Counted from the first letter of the stretch, positions 10,745 through 20,511 are shown. The stretch: DNA of 64,000 bases from Sesamia nonagrioides (GCA_017933935.1 JADWQK010001779.1:1733501-1797500); one strand, 5' to 3'. A program made the numbers and translations. Notes: generated by a model from the sequence alone, not told the origin.

Positions 10745-11235
10745 TGAATCTCTTTCACGTGATACCAAACACGGTATATTTATTTTAATTTTATATTAAC
10801 ATAGAACTTTTTGTCCGCTAGAGGGCGCAATACTAAATTTGGTGACAAGCTTTATAGCTCATAACTAACATAATATCAAGGCCCTTCTAATTGTACTGCA
10901 GTGGTCTTATTCTGATAAGTAGTAAAGAAGCTATGAACGAAAAGATGTGAATTATATGCAACCAGCCCATGAATACAGGTAAAGTCACAAGCAAATGCTA
11001 GCAATATATATATATTCAAAATGTACAAGTAAAGCGCTTTCAAATGATACTAAACTATCTACTATAGATATTTATTTTAACTTTATTTTTTTACTATGTA
11101 TGTTTTGTCCACTAGAGGGCGCCACAGTAGATTTTGTGAAACCCCATATAGCCTATAACCAGCGGACAATTGAGACGCTTCTAATGATATATCATTTGTC
11201 GAATTCTGATAAGTAGTTTAGAAGTTACGAGGGAA
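10745..11235 (+). repeat. Two diverged copies of a CTAGAGGGCGC-bearing repeat
   Basis: The stretch 10745-10960 and the stretch 11030-11235 share order and wording: a TATTTATTTTAA block, TTTTGTCCRCTAGAGGGCGC, a TATAGC block and ATTCTGATAAGTAGT. The second leads into GGGAACAGATGAACATACATAC. They look like tandem copies of one old repeat. Confidence 0.65.
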
Positions 11236-11242
11236 CAGATGA

Positions 11243-11335
11243 ACATACATACATACATACATACATACATACATACATACATACATACATACGTACATAC
11301 ATACATACATACATACATGCATACATACATACATA
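11243..11335. repeat. (CATA)n microsatellite
   Basis: About 23 near-perfect CATA units, interrupted by single G substitutions, followed by GCCTGTCAAAATCATAACCC. Confidence 0.95.
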
Positions 11336-11583
11336 GCCTGTCAAAATCATAACCCTCCTTTTGCTTTGCCGTAGTCGGGTAAAAATAATGTTGTCACTTT
11401 TTAAAAATTACCACATTTTGGGGAAGTTGGAATTAATTCGCGGGAAAAAAGATAATTTCAAAATTCACTAGTATTGTTACTATGATGATTATGTTAAATT
11501 TCATATGATATTTGGTCATGTGTTTACCTAACAATCAACATTTACAATCCTTACGGGTCGGGCAGGGTTTTCTTAACATATTG

Positions 11584-11697
11584 TATATGTATCTATTATA
11601 AATATAGTATCGTTGAGTTAGTATCCCATAACACAAGTCTCAATCTTACTTTGGGACTAGAACAATCTGTGTGATTTGTCCGTATATATTTATTTAT
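11584..11697 (+). mobile_element. SINE-1, 3' half
   Basis: ATGTATCTATTATAAATATA, then GTATCGTTGAGTTAG, and the end TGTGTGATTTGTCCGTATAT continue SINE-1 from 9671, as shown by intact copies at 22444 and 49475. Confidence 0.8.
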
Positions 11698-11699
11698 AT

Positions 11700-12235
11700 A
11701 ACCCCCACCATACACACCAAAGTAAGTAAATTACTACACTCACTCGTACTACTACATACACTTAAACATAGTTACTATGTTTAAGGCCTTAATAAAGTAG
11801 GTATATGTTAAACATTGCAATCTAACAAAACACGTATATTCTATAATGTAAACATATTTTTTTTTAGAGAACGGAAAAAAAATAAAACATGACGTGTAAA
11901 AGTGATCAGTGATCCTACTTGCATAATAAACGATTTCATTTCATTTCACTAACTTCACAAAAAATGAGAAAGATCGCTTTCAATCTTCGCTTGAAAAATA
12001 TAAAGATGTGTTGTTCTGTAAAGAAACAGACAACAACAGTAATATAAAAAAAAAAACAGAACTTGGGCTGCTAAACACCTTTCTTTTTCTTTTTACGGTA
12101 CTTGTATCATCATCAGATGAACTACCTACTATCGTCAATTAGAGACCAAACTCGCGAATACAAAAGGGAGTTTATGTTGTTTTCATTAATTGACACCACG
12201 GCGGACTAAACACAACTTGACATATGTTACGTTAA
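11700..12235. other. AT-rich DNA, nothing recognised
   Basis: No gene or shared repeat recognised. Confidence 0.4.
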
Positions 12236-12260
12236 CCAGTGCTCAGAGCATCGGTTAAAG

Positions 12261-12525
12261 TAATCGTATTTTTTTGCGTGCGTTGACGTTTACGTATTGT
12301 GAAACAACTCATTTTTTTACTTGACGATGGTTAGCACCATTTTTAACTTTTACGCATGCGATAAGTGAACGTGAAACAACCCGTCAGTTATCGTAATCGT
12401 ATCTTTTTTTGCGTGCGTTAACGCTTACGTATTGTGAAACAACTCATTTTTTGACTTGACGATGGTTAGCACCATTTTTAACTTTTACGCATGCGTTAAG
12501 TGAACGTGAAACAACCCGCCCTTAT
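12261..12525. repeat. Tandem duplication, 133-bp period
   Basis: Unit 1 starts at 12261 (TAATCGTATTTTTTTGCGTG) and unit 2 at 12394 (TAATCGTATCTTTTTTTGCG). Both contain TTACGTATTGTGAAACAACT and ACGATGGTTAGCACCATTTT. The right end TGAAACAACCCGCCC mirrors GGGCGGGTTGTTTCA at 8738, so the unit is probably part of an inverted-repeat MITE. Confidence 0.75.
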
Positions 12526-12648
12526 TCAACAGGAAACGTTTAAGAAGACTTTAGAATGAACTTGAGTAGATGGCGCTTTTTATACCTGAAGCAGTTTTAT
12601 ACAGAGAGAGGTGGATGGATAGTAGATAAGCCATCGCCCTACAGTAAG

Positions 12649-13068
12649 GGCGCGTTCCCACCGTGTCGTGACGACAGATAATCGTGTAGTTTTAAGTGTC
12701 GTGGCTTATATGTTTAAATGGAGGTGTTCACATTTAGAACGACACATTTTACTGTCGTATACGACATTTTTGCAGTGACGACACTTTGTAGTGACTGTGG
12801 GAACGGCAAGCACGACAGTCGTAAAACGATAAAAAATCGTGGACGGCAACTCTATGTAGACGAACACGTGTTTTCCATTCCCTGTCGCACCCGCGCGCCC
12901 CTCGCGTCAAAACGGTAAAATGTCGTCGCGATCCAATGGGAACAGCTAGATACGACAGTCGCTAAACGATAAAAAATGTTGACGACAAACAATCGTTTTA
13001 ATGGGAACAGGTAGAGACGACAGTCGTCGAACGATAAATTAGTCGTTACGACATAGTGGGAACACGCC
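12649..13068. mobile_element. GGGCGCGTTCCCAC MITE
   Basis: The left end AGGGCGCGTTCCCACC mirrors the right end GTGGGAACACGCCC. The inside has repeated ACGACAGTCGT-AACGATAAA words (near 12810, 12950 and 13015), each separated by GGGAACRG. No coding frame is convincing. It is a small non-autonomous DNA element. Confidence 0.6.
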
Positions 13069-13394
13069 CGGGCGCGTTCCACAACACGACACGAGCTTTA
13101 TAATCAGCATCTGTTTGGCTCCAAACTTACATCTCGAAGATGCCATAGGAAGTATATACCTATAGTCTTATTTTACAAACATAATCATGATTGGTCAGCT
13201 AATGTGGTTACCCTAATCACATTTGATGCACGTTCCGCACGATTCACAAGTTTCTAAATTAAAGGTACAACTAATAAAAAATGTGATTTAAAGACATCTA
13301 AAAATATATGTAAATTGATAAAGCCACAACTTCCTCGACCAGATTAAAAACAATAAAGAATTTACTTTTAAAAGGTCACTTCATCAGGTTACAT

Positions 13395-14065
13395 CATTTG
13401 CTTAACCTTTCCCAACCATGTTGGGTAGGCTTCCACCGCTTCCAGTCTAACCGGATGCAGGTGAATACCAGTATTTTATACGGAGTCTGTCTGACTTCCA
13501 GAATCCAGTTACTAGATTATGAGATACCCCTTGGGAAGTTCATGCACAATGGTCCACTCGACGGACTAAATGTTTTTTTTTTGTAATTATTAACTTCCGC
13601 AATCCCGCCTGATGGTAAGCAGTGCTACAATCGTTGATGGTAAAGTGTGCTAGTTTATTAAGAGCCTATTTGCTCAAAATAAACTGAGTGGCTATGAAGG
13701 AAGACGGCTGTTGAGGGGGGTGATGCAATGTAAAACCCAACAACATGACCAACGATACCGTGTCAGACCAAACTTCGGCCACAACAACATTTCGCGCATC
13801 TTACCCGACACATATCGCAACAGAACTGCTCAGGCCCGTCCTCCGTACGGCTTCACCAGACGTCATGCCGGACCACGACGAATCGCTTGGCGGCTAGACT
13901 GTGTCTAGTGGTAACTTCTGCCGGCAGTCGATGTTATGGCCTACCACCGAGAAAGTGCGGAAACCACACCCGTAACATAGATAGAACCCCTTAAGTAAGT
14001 CTAACTTTTCACGGGCTTCTGATTAGCAATAACGACTGTTACTGTCAAAGTGCTATAAATGACAG
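13395..14065 (-). mobile_element. 5S-derived SINE, body and 3' end, split
   Basis: Read on the minus strand, the 3' end is AACATGGTTGGGAAAGGTTA (13400-13425) preceded by CATCCGGTTAGACTGGAAG. The body resumes beyond an inserted SINE-E (13576-13955), with ACAGTCGTTATTGC and AGAAGCCCGTGAAAAGTTAG near 14000-14045. This layout belongs to a SINE whose 5S-rRNA-like head is seen at 15776-15900. The match is to a layout I recall as common in Lepidoptera. Confidence 0.6.
13576..13955 (-). mobile_element. SINE-E copy 1
   Basis: The minus strand starts near GGTAGGCCATAACATCGACT, passes CTAGCCGCCAAGCGATTCG and ends CATCAGGCGGGATTGCGGAAG and a T/A-rich tail. Copies lie near 16.1, 18.97, 24.5, 28.06 and 54.1 kb. 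Its tail equals the LINE 3' end at 59880-59989. Confidence 0.75.
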
Positions 14066-14208
14066 GCGAGACCCTTAAGGTACATTCCAAGGTACGGAGT
14101 ATTCTATAGATAATGGATGGTATGGGACCAATCCACGAACTGACTATGGTGAGTATAGCATAACTGAACCTTTAGTCAATCCATGCTGATGTCATCATTT
14201 AACACCAA

Positions 14209-14668
14209 GCCCATTGAAACATGAGCCAAAAAATCATTTAGCCATAAGAGAATTTAGCCACAAGCCCATTTAGCCACAAGACCATTTAGCCACAAACCCA
14301 TTTAGCCACAAAACCATTTAGTCATAAGACCATTTAGCCACAAGACCATTTAGCTATAAAACCATTTAGCTACAAGCCCATTTAGCCATAAGACCATTTA
14401 GCCACAAGACCATTTAGCTATAAGTCCATTTAGCTACAAGCCCATTTAGCCATAAGACCATTCAGCCACAAGACCGTTTAGCCACAAGGCCATTTAGCTG
14501 TAAGACCATTTAGTTGGATGCCTATTTAGCCATAAGACCGTTTAGCTACAAGCCCATTTAGCCATAAGACCATTTAGCCACAAGACCATTTAGCTACAAG
14601 CCAATTTAGTCATAAGACCATTCAACCACATGACCACTTAGGGATAAGCCCATTTAGCCACAAGTCAG
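14209..14668. repeat. 16-bp minisatellite
   Basis: About 28 imperfect units of the type CCATTTAGCCACAAGA and CCATTTAGCTATAAGA run without interruption. Units differ by one to three substitutions, and some variant combinations recur in blocks, pointing to segmental growth of the array. It is not a CRISPR because there are no unique spacers. Confidence 0.95.
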
Positions 14669-14669
14669 T

Positions 14670-15035
14670 TTATTTACGTTTAAATCCCAGCTTATTAACG
14701 AGTCCCAAAACATTACGATGCTTAACCGTCAAAAAATTGTCACTAGTTATTAGATAATCTGCAACGTTTATAAATACTTAAAACCATAGATTATGTACAT
14801 GTATATAACCTCTCATATGCAAAGGAAGAAGTCATCATTAGCCCTAGCCTTTTCTCAACTATGTTAGACTCCAGGTTGGACAGGTTGGACAGGAGGTTTC
14901 CAGTGCCTGATTCGGCAAAATACGAGTATTTGACATAGAGTCATTGCGTATCTGTATATATCCCCCACAACCAAGTTACTGGGTATCTAATACCCTTTGG
15001 TAAAATCGGTGGTCAGACTTTCGAACTTCTTCTTC
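14670..15035. other. Intergenic DNA, nothing recognised
   Basis: Contains only short words shared with neighbouring repeats (for example TTGGACAGGTTGGACAGG). Confidence 0.4.
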
Positions 15036-15037
15036 TT

Positions 15038-15116
15038 CAGCCTATAGAGTTCCACTGCTGGACAAAGGCCTCCCCCAAGTCTTGCCCACACTTGGCGGGC
15101 ATGTTGGGGAACGCAG
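15038..15116 (-). mobile_element. RTE LINE 3' end fragment
   Basis: The minus strand reads GGGGGAGGCCTTTGTCCAGC and AGTGGAACTCTATAGGCTGA followed by AGAAGAAG, the terminal part seen at 46480-46510. Confidence 0.7.
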
Positions 15117-15121
15117 TAATT

Positions 15122-15353
15122 CTTTACTAATATTATAAATCGGAAAGTGAGTTTGTTTGTTTGTTCCGCTTTCACGCCGTAACTACTGAACCGATTGCTT
15201 TGATATTTTTCAAACGTAAAGTTAGAAGTGCGGATTAAATAATAGGGTACTTTTTAACCCGAAAAAAAAAATATGATATTCCCGAGGGAAATCTAAAAAG
15301 CGCGATATAACCGATCTCCACACGAGCGAAACCGCGGGCGGAACGCTAGTTTG
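15122..15353 (-). mobile_element. RepB element, copy 1
   Basis: On the minus strand it runs from CTAGCGTTCCGCCCGCGGTT through TATCGCGCTTTTTAGATTTC and CCCTCGGGAATATC to CCGATTTATAATATTAGTA. RepB recurs at 16.5, 23.8, 48.3 (two in tandem), 50.9 and 53.7 kb. RepA and RepB share a plan: a GC-rich CTAGC start and a TATTAGTAT end. It is non-coding and non-autonomous. Confidence 0.8.
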
Positions 15354-15359
15354 ATATAA

Positions 15360-15530
15360 TTCAACAGGAGAAGCGCTGCTGGGCGCTTCCCTGGTGAGAG
15401 TTTCCTTAGTCGGCTCTTACGACACCCACGGGGGATATGGGATGGTACTAATCTAAACCCGGTACCACACGGGTACGGGTCAATTTTGGGACGGCTAGGG
15501 GCTAGAGGCTACGGGACAGTCATTCATCAT
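15360..15530. mobile_element. Unclassified dispersed repeat
   Basis: TTACGACACCCACGGGGGAT with ATGGGATGGTACTA and CGGTACCACACGGGTACGG is repeated with changes at 15640-15760, so two copies flank the RTE fragment between them. Confidence 0.5.
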
Positions 15531-15640
15531 CATCATCAACATCATCAGCCTCTACTCGTCCACTGCTGGACATAGGCCTCTTCCATGGAACGCCAACAAG
15601 CTCGATCCTGAGCAGTTCTCTGCCAACCAGTCAGACACCC
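15531..15640 (-). mobile_element. RTE family-2 LINE, 3' end
   Basis: The minus strand gives CGAGCTTGTTGGCGTTCCAT, then GGAAGAGGCCTATGTCCAGC, AGTGGACGAGTAGAGG and a (GATGAT) tail. It corresponds to the coding end WRAMEEAYVQQW of RTE-type ORF2 seen at 29000-29120. Confidence 0.75.
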
Positions 15641-15775
15641 ACGGAAGGATATGGGTTGGTACTATTCTAAGCCCGATACCACACGGGTACGGCTCAACTT
15701 CGGGACGGTTACGGGCTACGAGACGGGACAGTCATTACGGGTCCACTTCTGACGACCCGTAATGACTGTCAAAGA

Positions 15776-15900
15776 TCGACTGACAGCCGGAGCCAACGGC
15801 TTAACGAGGCACAGACAGGTCTCAGTATGTGAAGATGGTCACCCATCCACAGACCAACCCCGGCAAGCGTAGCTTAACCTGATCGATCAATCTGTGCGGC
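15776..15900 (-). mobile_element. 5S rRNA-derived SINE head
   Basis: The minus strand reads CAGGTTAAGCTACGCTTGCC then GGGGTTGGTCTGTGGATGGG and TGACC. It lines up with the internal promoter of 5S rRNA (an A box around AAGC, and a C box like GGATGGGTGACC). SINEs with 5S heads form a known class. This is not a functional 5S gene because the rest does not match. Confidence 0.65.
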
Positions 15901-16141
15901 TGTTATTATTTAGCCACGTGCCCCAGTTTATTATCATACTGACTGTTGCTCGCGACTCCGTCCGCGTGGACTTCAGTTTATAGCGCGCAGTGGTTCCCAT
16001 AAATAAAAAACCGGTCAGTTGTTATAAAATAAGCACCTGTTAAAATAATGAGAGCAATATGTAGTACGTCCGCGTTAGCTCCCATTATCGTAACATTTTT
16101 TGTTACTGCCCTGCTCCTATTGGTCATAGCGGGATGTTATA

Positions 16142-16507
16142 TATTTTTTTTTTTTTTTTATTAATAGTTATAAACTAGTGCTTGACTGCAATCCCGCCTG
16201 ATGGTAAGCAGTGATGCAATCGTTTATGGTAAAGCACACTAGCTTATTAAGCCTATTCACTCAAAAAAACTGAGTGAATAGGAAGGAAGACGGCAGTTGA
16301 GCGAGGTGATGCAATGTTTAACCCAACAACACGACCAACGATGCTGCGCCAGAGGATGATCTGGAGAGCCTTCACGACCAAACTCCCGACACAACACTAG
16401 GCACATCGTACCCGGCACACATCGCAACACAACTGCTCAGACCCGTTCTCCGTACGGCTTCACCAGACATCATGCCGGAACACGACGAATCGCTTGGCGG
16501 CAAGACT
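16142..16507 (-). mobile_element. SINE-E copy 2
   Basis: The minus strand ends with CATCAGGCGGGATTGCAGTC, AAGCACTAGTTTATAACT and an A-rich tail (T tract at 16144-16159). The 5' part CTTGCCGCCAAGCGATTCG abuts RepB. Confidence 0.8.
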
Positions 16508-16637
16508 TATATAGCCTATGTCCTTTCTCAGGCTCTAGTGTACCAAATTTCATTACAATCGGTTCAGCAGTTTTGGCGTGAAAGCCGGACAAACAGACAG
16601 ACAGAGATACTTTCGCATTTATAATATTAGTATGGAT
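16508..16637 (+). mobile_element. RepB 3' half
   Basis: TAGCCTATGTCCTTTCTCAG, AAATTTCATTACAATCGGTT and CAGACAGACAGA lead to TTTATAATATTAGTATGGAT. Confidence 0.8.
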
Positions 16638-16639
16638 GG

Positions 16640-17185
16640 ATTTTACGCAAAGCAAAAAATATGACATTATATGAAACTGAACGTGTTTATCCAATGATGT
16701 TCGCAATCTGCTTACAAAAAATGAATCAAAATATATCATGGCATGGCAGTCACGATAGTGCGGTCTACAATTCTGTCATAGAATAAAGAGATTCTGTGAC
16801 TGTAATAAAATTCGGTTTTTAAATCACGTACTAATATTTGACAGGTACCTAATGTCAAATTTCTATAAAAAAAGGGCATACTTAGATGACGTAAATGTCA
16901 GATTATAGGTAGGTACTGCTTTTAAAAAACGAACTGTAGACAGTGGATCGGCAAAACCCATAGTCGACCAATTACTATTATTTATTTATTTAGTTAAATA
17001 ATTTTTGAATATAAAGATTTATTTGCTAGATTCGAAATATTTCTATGCATTAGTATTTTCAGTAATTGCAATTGTTATCATCCTCACATTGCTTAAGAGC
17101 TTATATACAGAAGTTGATGTCAAGCCGGATTCGGATTATAGATCAAAACATAATAATTATGAGTATATAATATGTATGTTTATGC
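16640..17185. other. AT-rich DNA, nothing recognised
   Basis: A 63-codon frame at 17005-17196 has one hydrophobic stretch but no family resemblance and is probably chance. Confidence 0.4.
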
Positions 17186-17465
17186 TTTTATGTTGAACAT
17201 GCGGATGAGCATTATCATGTATTAGAATAATTTTGTCATATCTGGAGTAGTAATGCGCACGTTTTTCCTCTTCCTTCTATCTTCCTCCAATAATGTTTCC
17301 AATTCCGTGTCTGTCGGTGTTCCACTACGTTCTTTGTCTTCACAGTTTCTAAACTTTTGAAACCACTCACGACTATTTCTCTCGCTTAAAGCAGCTTCAC
17401 CATAAGCTTCTACAAGCAATCCATGGGCCTCAGCTGCAGATTTCTATCTTTAAAGAAGTAACAAA
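17186..17465 (-). pseudogene. mariner-type transposase, internally deleted
   Basis: The minus strand encodes EAYGEAALSERNSREWFQKF and then RNCEDKERSGTPTDTELETL, the N-terminal HTH region of mariner transposases. After a stop and frameshift it jumps to KIILIHDNAHPHVQ, which is the second catalytic Asp motif. Around 90-100 residues that normally lie between, including the first Asp, are gone. It cannot be active. Terminal repeats were not located. Confidence 0.85.
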
Positions 17466-17469
17466 AGTT

Positions 17470-18236
17470 CCAAAATGCAAATGATGCTTATTTGGAATAA
17501 ATTTGTCATTTTTGCAAAAAAATAAATATGTGATGATGAGACTGATGCAGAGTCACTAATACTCTAATTGTATGTTTTTACCATATGTCCGAATTTACAT
17601 GTCACATTTTACATCTGACAATTTCAACGTAACCTCTTAGTGAGGATATCTTTTATTAAACGGTGAAAATTTATTTATAATATTGCATTTATAAAACATC
17701 TAATATAAAAATACTTAAAATAAACCTCGAAACTAAATGCCAAACTCGCATAGTAGGTCCATTTTTTTCAGGTAGTTATTCAAGGTTGGCCGAATTATAA
17801 ATTTTGAGTATTTGTATTGGCTCAGAAACATTACACTCCACCACATTTTATATCAAACAATACTTACATATCTATGTGTATACTAATTATAGCCCTGGTC
17901 GTTATTTATATTCTTATATTTTTTATACTTCATGATGATAGCATTTATTGTTTTGTTATTTGCTCCCACTTCATATAATGATGTTAAAATGATAATTATA
18001 ATGATGATATTGAAGCATGGCTTATTTCTCCTCGGGCAATAAAATTACAATTCATAATCGTGGCATAAAAACTAGTTTTAAGATTACCCATGATTATCTT
18101 CCACTGAGAAACCACAAATCTAACTATATCTATTTATTTTTGTATTTATTCATGTACTTACTAAGTTGGTTATTCGTGTTCATATTTTACATTCCAAAAT
18201 GCTAATACAGTGGCTTAACGCTAAAACACTATGATT
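17470..18236. other. AT-rich DNA, nothing recognised
   Basis: No supported gene; a 62-codon frame (18017-18205) looks like chance. Confidence 0.4.
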
Positions 18237-18247
18237 GATCCTGTAGG

Positions 18248-18537
18248 AAGTCGTGGTGGCCTAGTGGTTAAAACACCAGCCTCGCAAGTATGAGTGTGCG
18301 GGTTCGATTCCAGGTCAGGCAAGTACCAATGTAACTTTTCTAAAGTTATGTGTACTTTCTAAGTATATCTTGGACACCAATGACTGAAGGTGAAGGAAAA
18401 CATCTTGAGGAGACCTGGACTTTATAAGTCTGAAATCGCCAACCCGCATTGAGCAAGCGTGGTGATTACGCTCAATCCATCTCTGTATGAGAGGAGACCT
18501 GTTCCCAGCAGTGGGACGATAAAAGGTTGATGATGAT
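18248..18537 (+). mobile_element. SINE-2, full copy with 11-bp target duplication
   Basis: A tRNA-like head has the A box GTGGCCTAGTGG and the B box GGGTTCGATTCC. The body includes AGGAAAACATCTTGAGGAG and AATCGCCAACCCGCATTGAG. The end is CCCAGCAGTGGGACGATAAA then AGGTTGATGATGATGAT. GATCCTGTAGG is repeated at 18237-18247 and 18538-18548, marking a clean insertion. Nine or more other pieces of the family occur in the window. Confidence 0.92.
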
Positions 18538-18911
18538 GATCCTGTAGGGCACAGCAATAAATAAAAAAATGAATTCATTAAACACTACCTACATTTAGAA
18601 ATTATACTTAAAAGTCAAGTAATGATAAGCGACTTTTTAACCATAACGTCAATTAAACGTCTCATTACTCCAAACAACAACATACTGGACCTTAATAAAT
18701 AAAGGGAATTTGTCCAGGATTAGGCTCAATGGTTATTTATTTGAATGACACGGCATAAGATACCAATTACATAAACCAAAGTAAATCCGTGATACGTACC
18801 AACATAAAACATAAACTATAACAGCAATTAAATACTATTATTCTCACAAAAATGTAGACCCATAACCATTAATTTGCAATTGAATTTATTAGCAAACAGT
18901 TCGCAGACCGG

Positions 18912-19340
18912 AGCCTAATCGGCAAACACAGTTTTGTCAAATGATTGCGACTAGTTGGGATCGTTTTGACCGCAGTTGTTGTACGGAGGACGGATCTGAG
19001 CAGTTGTGTTGCGATGTGTGGCGGGTACGATGCGCCAAATGTTGTTGTGTCGGGAATTTGGTCGTGGAGAGTCTCCAGATCAATCTCCCTCTAGCGCAGC
19101 ATCGTTTGGTCGTGTTGGTCTTGGGTTTAACATTGCATCACCTCGCTCAACTACCGTCATCCTTCCTATTCCAAAGTTTTTTAAGTGAATAGGCTTAATA
19201 AACTAGTGCGCTTTACACTCAACGATTGCATCACTGCTTACCATCAGGCGGGATAGCAGTCAAGCACTAATTTATAATTATTAAAAAAAAAAAAAAAGTA
19301 GTCGCAATGATTTGATAAAAATGTGTTCATCGATTAGGCT
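18912..19340. mobile_element. AGCCTAATCGGC palindromic MITE, split by SINE-E
   Basis: The left arm 18912-18966 (AGCCTAATCGGCAAACACAG, GATTGCGACTAGTTGGGATC) and the right arm 19298-19340 (GTCGCAATGATTTG, GTGTTCATCGATTAGGCT) are inverted copies. A SINE-E lies between them. The intact 151-bp form is at 60622-60772. Confidence 0.8.
18967..19297 (+). mobile_element. SINE-E copy 3, 5' truncated
   Basis: Starting at GTACGGAGGACGGATCTGAG and passing GGTACGATGCGCCAAATGTT it ends GATTGCATCACTGCTTACCA, TCAGGCGGGATAGC and a poly-A tail. Two overlapping 60-83-codon frames inside are not genes. Confidence 0.82.
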
Positions 19341-19475
19341 GCAGGTTGGCCTCCACGAGCATATTTAGTGCGGTCAAAACGCGCGGACGAGAAACGCAGC
19401 ACGAAGGAAGCACATAAAGCATACGATATTTACTGCTACGGAAATAATTAGTTATTCGGTGTGTAGATATGTAGT

Positions 19476-19549
19476 CGAATCGGCTCACTATGGATGTCAG
19501 AAGAATCCGTTATGACGGATTCTTCTGACATCCATAGTGAGCCGATTCG
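19476..19549. repeat. Perfect palindrome, 35-bp arms, 4-nt loop
   Basis: The arm 19476-19510 (starting CGAATCGGCTCACTATGGAT) is exactly mirrored by 19515-19549 (ending GTGAGCCGATTCG), with TATG as the loop. No surrounding element with this sequence was found elsewhere in the window. Confidence 0.97.
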
Positions 19550-20500
19550 CCAGATTCAGGTTAGCACTTCTGGTAAAGGCTATGCTCAAAGTATAGAAGG
19601 GTATATGGGTATATAAAGTATGCGGAAGTCGTCTACAGACTATTCCGAGCCCCGACATCGAACTGAGGTAAATTCGGACCTTCGGAGCCGTGATGCACGC
19701 GTTAAACGGACAGCATCGATCTCCGCGATCCAAATGGGCTTCGACGTCGCACCTCACGTTGTGAAGCGCGACTAGTAAAGTCACATTGTTTAGAGCCTCC
19801 CGACTCTCGGGGCTCCACAGTGAGCATATCCTTGCCGGATTCGGCTAGGCTGGCTTCGGCCTTAGAGGCGTTCAGGCATAATCCCGCGGATGGTAGCTTC
19901 GCACCACCGGCCGCTCTGCCCTTCCATATTTGAAGTGGTCAACGTATTGCTGTCTCAGCAGCTTCATCATTGTATTACTGTATCATCAGGACAGTGAGGG
20001 AATGTAGCAAAGTACCTAACTCCCTTGACATGATCGTCGCTTAATGTCAATAAACGTTAGTTGTGTAACCATAGGTATATAAACATTTGCTGACGTGACG
20101 CTTTGAAACATGTTTCTAACCCACACAGTGGTGCAAAAAGCAGGGAAAAACCACAAAAGTTTTCTCTTTCGTTGGATTACCCAGCACAAATGATCGTGAT
20201 ACTTGCAAACATCAATCACGAGGAAAATCTGTAGTATCATCTTGTTTAACGTGAGGAGTAGCTTTAAGTGGTTTGCGTGAACAAAACATTTTTATCTTAC
20301 ATCGATTTTGAACCGCTCGTTGAAGGCGTTATTTTTTACCATACATATTACTTTTATGCTGCCGACAATGGGTTTTGCCAATCTTTGACTATAATGTAGG
20401 TACACCATAATATGTGAGACTGGTGTAATTATTCTTAATATACATTAAAAGTAATCTCAAGCTCTTACCACAGTATGTTAAACATCACGCGAAATGGAGT
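19550..20500. other. Intergenic DNA, nothing recognised
   Basis: The moderately GC-rich 19600-19930 has degenerate frames that resemble no domain I know. The rest is AT-rich. Confidence 0.4.
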
Positions 20501-20511
20501 AGAATGTGCAG

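Larger units (their letters stand above)
9672..11583. mobile_element. TA-flanked 1.9-kb inverted-repeat element inside SINE-1
   Basis: Left end CAATATGTAAAGAAAACCCT then GTCCGATCCGT matches the reversed right end CAATATGTTAAGAAAACCCT then GCCCGACCCGT with few mismatches. TA lies on both sides. Removing the insert joins the two halves of SINE-1. It contains a GC-rich left segment, a large palindrome, two related CTAGAGGGCGC repeats and a CATA microsatellite. No transposase frame is visible, so it is non-autonomous or a composite of later insertions. Confidence 0.7.

Noticed and set aside
14209..14668. CRISPR-like array
   Set aside because: Repeats are contiguous 16-mers with no unique spacers, in a eukaryotic setting.
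15776..15900. 5S rRNA gene
   Set aside because: Only promoter-like parts match; flanks and spacing are those of a SINE.
18248..18320. tRNA gene at the head of SINE-2
   Set aside because: The same head recurs with the same downstream body and target duplications, so it is a SINE.
19006..19188. 60-codon frame also seen at 24585-24767
   Set aside because: It is repeated because both lie in SINE-E; different copies (13.6, 54.1 kb) do not keep it.
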